DNA of 64,000 nt, from assembly GCA_024036415.1 (NCBI GenBank), contig JAMWET010003389.1, positions 1-64,000 of the forward strand, given 5' to 3'. Numbering within the stretch: position 1 is the stretch's first letter; the number at the start of each line of letters is the position of its first letter. The position numbers and the translations under genes were made by a program. Positions 56,513 through 64,000 of this stretch are shown piece after piece. Source of the DNA: Prochilodus magdalenae. Lineage: Eukaryota; Chordata; Actinopteri; Characiformes; Prochilodontidae. Under the pieces are notes generated by a model. The model searched no databases, was not told where the DNA came from, and was given only the letters and a program-made list of their open reading frames with translations.

Positions 56513-57062
56513 AGTTCAAACCACATTGTGTTAAACTTTCTTTGAACTGTCCTGGATTTAAGATCTCAATTAATTTTAAATAGACTAAAAGTCTATTTAA
56601 TGAGTTTAGGTAGCGATAAGAGACTTAGGGACTGCTATTAAAAAATGAATAAAAAACGGAAACGGAAAGACAAGCAGAGGTCGAGAGGCAGAGAGTTATA
56701 GTGAGGCAAACAATTCCAGAGGAGAAAGCAAGAAAGTAAACCAGAGAACAAAGGGAAGTTGAGAACCAGAGAATGAACAGACCAAGCAAGGGGCAGAATC
56801 CAAAAGAAAGAGTCAAAAACAAAGAGAGTCAAAACCAGGGAAAACAAGCAGATGAAGGCAGACGAGACCGTTCAGTATGCAAACTACATTTGGCAATACT
56901 TCACAACAAGGGTTTGTGGCTGAGGGGTATATGTACTGGGGAGAAATGAGGTGCAGGTGAGCAATCAGAATTTGACAGCTTGACCTAGGAAGTGGAGTGT
57001 GATTGGTGGATTCAGGGCATGTGACTGACGTCATCGGGTGGTGAACTCTGGGTGATGGAGTC
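56513..57062. repeat. Insertion of unknown class, specific to segment B
   Basis: About 550 bases that interrupt the A/B alignment between CAAGTCAGAG and AGATCGGAGACAGC. It contains a long purine-rich stretch (56640-56850) and a tail with GAGGTGCAGGTGAGCAATCA. No ORF with a known domain, and no clear terminal repeats. Confidence 0.5.
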
Positions 57063-57084
57063 CGGGAGATCGGAGACAGCGGGA

Positions 57085-57980
57085 TATTAAGGACAGGATC
57101 TGCCAAAATAAAAAATAAATAAATAAATAAATAAAAGACTAAATAAAATTAACATTTAAATAAAAATAACTAGAATTTGTATATACTGCTTGCTTTGATT
57201 TTATTTGCAGAAGGACAGGAGTTGATTTCGAGCAGAGCTATGTAGAATGGCCATGCGTTCAGGTGAAAGACTTTGAGAGGACAAATCTCGGGGCGCAGGT
57301 CGGTGTCGGATCTGCTCAGAGAGGCAGCTTCCAGGTGTTGCATGATCTGAATTTAGCAGGGAAAGACGATGAACTACCTCCTCCAAATTTGTGAACACTA
57401 TGGGGTCGATCTCTGTATCAGAAGATGTAGCAAAATGGAACAAACTGTCAGCCACAGCCTCCACCCGAAAGAGTAAATAATCTGCACTTGCATTTTCAGC
57501 AGGGTCAGCTAAGAGTCTCAGGTCTCTTGCTACCTGTTGCCTGTAAGCAGACATTAGTGCACCGTGTTGTTCATAGTTACTGCTGATGGAGCAAGACAAT
57601 CGATCTACGGAATCTGCTGTCGATCAACCAATAGGAATGTTAAGACACACTGACGTAATGGATTGACAGCCCCTTTATTACCATAAGGGTAAGGAAAAAC
57701 AAAAACAAATAAATAAATAAATGTATTAATAAATAATTAGGTAAATACATTAATTTAAAATAAAAATGTTCATTAAGTAACACAAATAACAAAATAAATA
57801 CACATTACACATTTATTTAAGTTTTTTATTTATTGATATACTTATTTCTATGCTTATTTATTTATTTTTAGATTTACCATCATTATTTCTTTACCATTTG
57901 AATTTATGTATTAGTGTTTTATTTATTTATTTATTTATTTATTTATATATTTTTAATTTTGACAGATTCGGTCCTCCATA
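57085..57980 (-). mobile_element. DNA transposon with terminal inverted repeats and 6-bp target duplication
   Basis: The left end TATTAAGGACAGGATCTGCC pairs with the complement of the right end (TATGGAGGACCGAATCTGTC); the repeat continues as CAAAATAAAA for about 30 bp in total. GCGGGA flanks both sides (57079-57084, 57981-57986) and occurs once in segment A (23561-23566), the empty site. TAT ends with 6-bp duplications are reminiscent of the IS3EU group, as far as I recall. 896 bp long, with one ORF. Confidence 0.85.
57201..57599 (-). CDS. Short ORF inside the TIR transposon, unknown function
   Basis: 132 residues starting MSCSISSNYEQHGALMSAYR. It is rich in helix formers, with VARDLRLLADPAENASADYL and VFTNLEEVVHRLSLLNSD. 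I recognise no catalytic motif. It may be the N-terminal exon of a larger transposase that this copy has lost, since 896 bp cannot hold an integrase-like protein as well. It ends SARNQLLSFCK followed by TAA, with no good donor. The element is probably non-autonomous. It could also be a true small accessory protein. Confidence 0.45.
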   Translation of the reverse strand: MSCSISSNYEQHGALMSAYRQQVARDLRLLADPAENASADYLLFRVEAVADSLFHFATSSDTEIDPIVFTNLEEVVHRLSLLNSDHATPGSCLSEQIRHRPAPRDLSSQSLSPERMAILHSSARNQLLSFCK

Positions 57981-59779
57981 GCGGGAATCCCAGAAGCGTG
58001 ACAAACTAAAGATGCCTAAGCCCTCCAAATTCCTCTCCCAGCATTGCAGCACATATTGCCAAGAGAAGGAATATTAACAATTAGAGCTGCAATAATTACA
58101 GCATTTATATTCCATCTGAAACGTCGTTTCTCTCGTCTCTTGTTTTGCTGCATCTAAAGCAATTTAGGAACACAAAAGAAAGAAGCTGCCAGACAAATAC
58201 GGTCTACAGTCACACCTAGCAGGACTCTTCAGGGTCTCCAGGTGTGATGCCATGTCTGACTCCCTCTCATCAGCAGCAAGATAAGAGACGGCAAGAGAAA
58301 GCCTCCGATCTCACTTGAGTGGCTGCATGAGGAGCAGTAATTATAATCACTTCTCTTTAGGCTCCACCAGCAGGGGGTCTCCACACACCACCTCTCTTAA
58401 AGGATGCAGTGGAAGACAATTTACTCTTCACACCTAGAAAGAGGAGGAAGAAGAAAAGCGAACTTAACAAAGAAGGTCCAATTAAAAAGTTCCATGGGCT
58501 CTTCTATGTGCTGTAGATTCCACTGTCAGGAATTCTGAAGATTTCATGGAAAGTTGAATGATAATTCAATCCGATAGTCTTCTACCCTTCATAACTCAAT
58601 AACAGTTTAACTTACAGACATGGTCCTCATAACACAGGAGTGGAAAATGTACAGAGTAACAACACTTAAGTACTTCCTCAGTCAGCCTCAACCAGCCCCA
58701 CAGGGTTCCACTCAAGCTCAGTCCCCTGTACACACACCATGGTCAATCTGTCCTTCGAACAGATCCCTTTGGCCACTACTGCAGCAACACACTTAAAGCG
58801 CACACTGCAGCTTCTCCTTAACCAGTAACTCCTGTTCACTACGATGCTGTGGACAGGCCAGATCTGGTTCTTATCCGTGTTAAGACAGGGAGAATATACA
58901 GATCTGACATTCCGGAAGCCATGCTACATGTCAGCGAAACATTCCCGTTTTCCGCAGTGGCCAGTGGTCTGGCCGAAAGAAACTGAAAAGGGGCTCTATT
59001 TATTTATTCAGCTTAATCCAGTAGAGGCAGGAAAGCATGTGAGCAAAAAAACAAAACACAACCACCCATCTTGTCAGGGTGCGGTTGGGGTATGGACACA
59101 AACCCAGGGCAGGAACCCGTTTGCGCCGATGTAAAGGTTTAAACTGCAAGCATGTGGATGCACGTGAAACAATGAGTGCAGGAAGTGAACTACTCAGAGG
59201 GAATGTGTTTGGGTGAACTGGTTTAGGTGGGGATCGAACCCCGAGTGATGGCCCCACACGTTACCGCTGCGCAGCAGTACAGGTGAAAATGGTCAGAAGG
59301 GGTTTTGCGAGGGAGAAGGAGAAATAGACGGGAAGCTCAAACAAAGGAGATGCCAACAACGACGTGCTCAAACAAAGGGGACTGTTTATAAAAGACCAGA
59401 AACAACCAGGAAAGGGTTTAACAGAAAGAGGATATCTTTTCTTTAGCGGGTCTCTGCGTCTTTCTCTGTTTTCTCTTGCGCAGTCCGACCCACGTTCTCT
59501 ACTCTCTTTACTTATTTTTAAGCACGTGTTTCCTTTTCTTATTCCCTTTTCTTTTGAGCTTTTTCTTTTCCTTTTTCTTTGTACCCCTCTACAAAGGTGT
59601 AGCGGAGACGGTTGTTTGGTGGGGGCTTATATGTCCGGCGCCTCAGGTGCAGCTTGTTGGATTGATCAGCCCGGGGCATTCTGAGGGTTGGCGTTCTGGG
59701 CTGTAGTCCTTCTTGAATAGCACCGCAGTTGCCGCCCTCTGCTGGCTGCAGGCGACACCGCCCGGACAGGTAGGGGCAG

Positions 59780-60020
59780 ATTAAGGCTTAAAAAGTGCAG
59801 TACAAGAATAGAATACCAGTCTGAGAGGGACAGTACAGAGGATAGGGTGATGTGTAATATTTTTATAAACAGATGAATAAGATAAATTAAAAGTGCGGTA
59901 CAGCAGAACAGGAAGTGAGAAAAGTGTCCTGAATGTGGAGTGTATGTGCATTGTAATGTTCAGCTGTTCATGAGTGTGATAGCTTACGGGAAGAAGATTC
60001 TCTGTAGCCTAGTGGTCTTG
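59780..60020. repeat. Fish repeat fragment, specific to segment B
   Basis: Sequence such as GTGCAGTACAAGAATAG and CAGCTGTTCATGAGTGTGAT-AGCTTACGGGAAGAAG resembles a repeat common in fish, also partly seen at 63590-63840. Segment A has no equivalent before its GATCCTCATCTG (25381). Class not certain. Confidence 0.45.
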
Positions 60021-60214
60021 ATCCTCATCTGGCTAAAGTGCCGGCCTGAGGGAAGACACTGGAACGGGTGATTATGAATCTGACATAGTGACCTACCACC
60101 TCCTGCATGTTGCTTTAAATCATAAGTGGATTTAAGAGCCCATATACTCCATTTATGTATTTTTTATTTTACATATTTATGTGGTTTTATGCACCAAAAA
60201 TAATCAAAACGTAG

Positions 60215-60445
60215 TCCTGCATGGGTGGCATGATGAAGTAGTGGGTAGCACTGTTGACTTATAGCCAGAAGAGCATGGGTTTGATTCTCAGCTGGTGTGT
60301 CCATGGGCCTTTCTGTGGGAAGCTTGGATCTTCTACTCATGTCCGCGTGGGTCTCCTCTCACAGTCCATAGACATGCAGTTAGATGAACTGAAGGGGCTA
60401 AAATGCCCCTGGGTGTTTGTGTGTATGGCCTGGGGAGTAAATGCA
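60215..60445 (+). repeat. tRNA-type SINE, degraded
   Basis: An A-box-like AGTGGGTAGCACTG and a B-box-like GGGTTTGATTCTC are followed by CTTTCTGTGGGA, CGTGGGTCTCCTC and CACAGTCCATAGACATGCAG. This is the order of the widespread fish SINE family also represented by the 21805 and 54966 copies. Confidence 0.7.
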
Positions 60446-62398
60446 ACTTTAACAAAGTTTGAATATTACTTTATATTCACTTTTACTTCAACAAAGCAAG
60501 AGGAATCAAAAAGCACCCCAGCCTTAATCCCACCAATGTCATCAAAAACCACATTTGACTTGGTAGAAATGTGTAAATGCATTTTAAATGACATCAGAAA
60601 AACAAAAAGCTTATTACTTCATGTTTCTATTAGCATGAGCTTTGCAAAGGTCTTCGAGCTGCATATTCCTTTTAAGTAAACAATGATGAATAATTCTGAA
60701 GTGTTCAAAGTAAACATAATTACACTGACCTATCCACATTATACATCATATAACCAGCAATAAATACAATCAGCAATGTCTAGGGCTACTATGAGCTAAT
60801 TAATCATTAATTCAAATAATTTATTAATAATGCACATCCCCTGAAAAACGTCTTGAAATACACATAGGTATTGTTACACATGTATCAAGCTTCAGCATCT
60901 GTTCAGGGTTAATTCCAGCATCTTGTTTGAATGTGAAATAAGCTGAAGATGAACCAGCTATGGCCAGCCATGATTTATTAGCTGGAATCAAAAGCAAGAC
61001 TATGAAACGATGGGATAAAATGGCAACATATTAATCACTCTGTTTTCCTGAATAGTGCTAAGGACAATTCCTAGAAATTCACATAAGTAGAGGGAAAGAA
61101 AGAGTGAGAGGGTGAGAGAGAGCAAGCGAGAGCAGTAGGGGCTTAGCACCATATGACACATGCCAGGAATACTTTTAAACCTTGTATGAGAATGCACATG
61201 CTTCACAGTTAGCTCATTTATATCATTCCCTGCCTGTATTTCTTAGAAACAAATCAAGTAGTCTACAGTCACAGAGTGGTGCAAAGCAATAACATGGCAA
61301 ATAGCTGTATTTAAAGCTGCATGGCGTACGTTTTTCTCAACAACCCTGAATATACAAGCACTGAAATACAGTGTGTGTGTGTGTGTAGAGCTTTAAGTCA
61401 AACTGCATGACTGTAAATGAATCCTGTTAGAGTCTAATGCGTTTTTTAACCAGAACTGTTTTAAACTACGACTTAAAGTTTCACAATGCAGCCTAAAGTC
61501 CAGCACAATATTTAGGTCTGAAACACAAAATCAACATTATATTGACGAGTATTTGAGTAAATTAGTACATCATTTAATTACAGTCGTGGAAAGCACACCC
61601 TTTACCAGGTTTTGAACAAAATGAATTGAATACCTGAATACTTCTTCAACATGCGTCAGTTTCTTTTACTCTTCTCAAGGAGGGGTTCCCAAAGACAACC
61701 CATCTTTCAAAATGCTCTTGCACACATTTCCACAAGTCCACATTTCCACCAGAGACATGAGCCACCAGGGTCACCATATCTAACACCAAGTTAGAGGCGT
61801 ATTAAGGTAGGTTTGAGTTGTGGAGCAGTGGAACTGTGTCCTCTTAAAGAAAAATATCAAGTACAAGTACAAATAGCTAGAACCAACCTGACCTGATTTC
61901 TAGGTTTGCCAAAGATGCTCTACAAATTTGCAGGCATTACACTGTAGAAAAGGAAATCCCTTCTATTCATCTGTCAGGTTCTTTGCATTAAAGAAAATAC
62001 TCCATCTGGAATGACTGAACTGAAATACTTCATGTAGAAAAAACTTGAAACAACTCATTGGTCTGTAGTTTATGGCACATGTCGTCGCTGTCTGAAGAAA
62101 AACAAGTATCTCCCAAATGGTCAAAAACCTAATTCAATTGGAATGTAAATCAATGGGACCAGAGATTTTTCCAAGCAATTTTCAGCCATTTCTGTTGGTT
62201 CATATATCATGAAAGTTTCACATAATGTAAACAACAGCTGTGTTAAAATGTAAAAGTAAAAAAATAACAAATAATTTTTTTTCTTTAGAAAGCAGCGACA
62301 TGCTAGCTAGCATCCTCAATGACTAATCTGGATAAAACTGTAGTGTTTTGTTTTATTGGGAATCTTTTTTTTATGATCTGTAACTTTTTAAAGCTTTA
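60446..62398. other. AT-rich intergenic sequence
   Basis: No gene recognised. There is a purine-rich GAGAGA tract at 61080-61135 and a short GT run at 61371-61386. The open frame at 60254-60679 overlaps the SINE and has no domain. Confidence 0.5.
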
Positions 62399-62580
62399 GC
62401 TACAGTGTTGTGAAATGTATTTGCCCACTGTCCTATTTCTTCTTTTTGCATATTTGTCTGACTTAAATGTTTCAGATCATCAAACTACTTTTACTATTTT
62501 TAAAATGCTGCTCAGCCAGACCTACCCTATGTAAAAAGTAATTAGCCCCTAGCTACCACATCAGCCAGCTAATCAAATTC
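62399..62580. mobile_element. Decayed Tc1-type terminus
   Basis: TACAGTGTTGTGAAATGTAT, TTTGCCCACTGTCCTATTTC and AATGTTTCAGATCATCAAAC follow the order of a common fish Tc1/mariner terminal region. The other end and any transposase are missing. Confidence 0.55.
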
Positions 62581-63337
62581 ACTTTTTTAGACTATTTGGT
62601 TCATTTTTACCATTCACACCCAGGCATGATTACTGCCAGGCCTGTGTTACACTCCTGAAAATGATGGGCCAACTCATTTCTGGTGCAACATATTTGTTTA
62701 TGCACTGCAAAACAGAAAATAGCAGGTTACAGGAGCCACTCGGCATGTTAGCTGCTAGCTGCTGCGCCCAGTACTGGCCGACTTCTTCTGCCGTACAACA
62801 ACAGTGTCACAATACAATTTAAATGGATATCTTTTTAGCAGATTCCTTTTATATTCCATCCTAATTAAATGAAATGAATAGAAAGCATTTTACACTTTCT
62901 CTGCTAAACAGAAAAGATATAGTGCAGTTTTAAACCAAAAATAGTCGTATGGCTAATACAGACTTTCATCCCAGCCGCCTAACTGGACTGGTACAGATAT
63001 ACGACTACGTGTGCTTCATGGCCTAGCATGAGGCCCAGTCTGACTTTGCATTTAGCTTTAGCGTCCATCGCTAAACTTACAGATCTGAAATAGCTCTGCA
63101 GCCCATTACCACAACCCCTCGGACACGAGTCCACCATTTGTTTACCACACAATGCACTTATGAGTCGCTACTACTGTTTACTCTCACTTATATATGTTTT
63201 ATCACCCAGCTTACCTGCAAAACACAGAACATAGCAGATTACAGGAGCTACTCCTGCTAGCTGCTGCACCCAGTACTGGCCGACTTCTTCTGCCAGTCAG
63301 AGCGTCAGCCACTGGTGCATTTGGTGCATTCGTCCTC
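62581..63337. other. Intergenic sequence with a local 90-bp duplication
   Basis: The blocks at about 62702-62795 and 63215-63300 share GCAAAACA, ATAGCAG, TTACAGGAGC and CCAGTACTGGCCGACTTCTT. No gene recognised. Confidence 0.6.
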
Positions 63338-63930
63338 TATTCAATTCAATTCAATTCAATTTTATTCAACTTTATTGTCATTATACCAATACAGGGTTGT
63401 ACAGTATAACGAAACACGGTCAGGCTCCTTCTCCAGTGCAGTGAATAATATGTATATATATATATAAATAGTGTAGTGCAAAGACAATAGACAAAACAAT
63501 GTGTGCATACAGACAATAGACAAAACAAAACAATGTGTGCAAACAGTACAGTATGTGTATAGTATGTGTACTGTGCAAAGGACATGTGCACAGAGTAGTG
63601 AAGAGTGCAAGAGTAGCGCAGTATCAGTAAGTATGTGGTTGAACATTATGGATATATAAAGTATACAGTGCAGGTGGGGAAATAGCAGCTTAATGTAGTA
63701 ACAGCCAAATGCTTGTACAGATGTTCAGTATAGATAATAAATATGGATAAATAAGAACAAAATAAAACAAAACTGGATGTTCAAGTATACAGGTTGAGTT
63801 AAAGTGCGGTGCGAACAGTCCTGTGAGGTAGAGGAACTACAAATACTGGCGAAACTATATATTACACGTTGACACATGACCTGTGATAAAAAATCTTTTG
63901 TATTGCCACTGACCACGGTGTATCCACATA
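63338..63930 (-). repeat. L2-type repeat 3' part, minus orientation
   Basis: ATTCA units (63341-63362) followed by TTTATTCAACTTTATTGTCA are the complement of an L2-like LINE 3' tail (TGACAATAAAGTTGAAT). The body continues with GTACAGTATAACGAAACACG and short GTGCAAAGACAATAGACAA repeats. No ORF of the LINE is present. Confidence 0.65.
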
Positions 63931-64000
63931 CGGATACATTGGCCTTCACCACTAAGTGGGACTTAAAGATGACCTACTGCCATTCTCTGTGATAATCTGG

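Larger units (their letters stand above)
48540..60125. repeat. Segment B (direct copy of segment A)
   Basis: Collinear, same orientation, about 11.6 kb including its own insertions, against about 25 kb in A. It has no Tc1 element at about 50880, no hAT/BEL/Gypsy nest (54135-54391 instead holds 255 bases not found in A), and it carries two insertions absent from A at 56513-57980. Apart from the exon-like patch at 50434-50662 I find no candidate host gene. Small ORFs here mirror those in A. Confidence 0.88.

Noticed and set aside
57026..57033. TGACGTCA site as another CREM-regulated promoter
   Set aside because: It lies inside a segment B-specific repeat with no ORF close by.
59220..59290. Possible tRNA gene around GGATCGAACCCC
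   Set aside because: Only a B-box-like word is present; I could not fold a cloverleaf or find an A box at the right distance. It is probably repeat-derived.
63346..63646. Two overlapping minus-strand ORFs rich in Tyr and His
   Set aside because: They arise from short repeats within the L2-type sequence.
1..64000. CRISPR arrays, operons, bacterial promoters, rRNA genes
   Set aside because: None seen. The tandem repeats present are microsatellites or minisatellites, and the gene structure is vertebrate.

Overview
The window looks like a stretch of teleost fish chromosome. It is AT-rich and gene-poor, and crowded with element types typical of fish: several Tc1/mariner copies, a hAT of the ZMYM1 type, Ty3/Gypsy and BEL/Pao retrotransposons, an L2-like LINE, an L1-like LINE and tRNA-type SINEs. 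No bacterial or viral gene organisation is present. I cannot name the species from the sequence.

Layout. (1) About 0.5-25.5 kb is segment A of a large direct segmental duplication. It is broken by a Tc1 element (3578-5135) and by a 12 kb nest of transposons (8809-21204: hAT, then BEL/Pao, then a Mag-like Gypsy that itself contains an intact L2-like LINE). (2) At 25.5-33.4 kb lie a 5'-truncated L1, a tiny arginine-rich ORF that looks like a protamine gene (26881-26985, minus strand), a duplicated block interrupted by a Tc1 fragment, a partial third copy of the segment A/B left end, and several decayed transposons. (3) At 33.4-47.6 kb lies a tandem array of class A G-protein-coupled receptor genes, all on the minus strand: four intact copies of 315-317 residues, one deleted pseudogene, and the orphaned 5' region of a lost copy. 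(4) At 48.5-60.1 kb is segment B, the second copy of the duplication, carrying its own insertions. (5) At 60.1-64 kb there are only SINE, Tc1 and L2 fragments.

The host genes with the best support are the four receptors. Each coding exon has a splice acceptor 32-34 bases before the first conserved ATG. A conserved donor lies 260-600 bases further upstream, so I infer a non-coding first exon. The receptors share an N-glycosylated N-terminus, GLPAN in TM1, LAFMD in TM2, LDRF in place of DRY, and QPLVY in place of NPxxY. They lack the usual TM3-ECL2 disulfide cysteine. I do not recognise the subfamily.

The protamine-like ORF has a perfect 14-bp CRE palindrome upstream, a strong Kozak ATG, and AATAAA just after the stop. 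It is the most interesting unannotated candidate in the window. The two flanking segment copies act as natural controls, because each provides the empty site for insertions found in the other. Distances, identities and domain limits were judged by eye.
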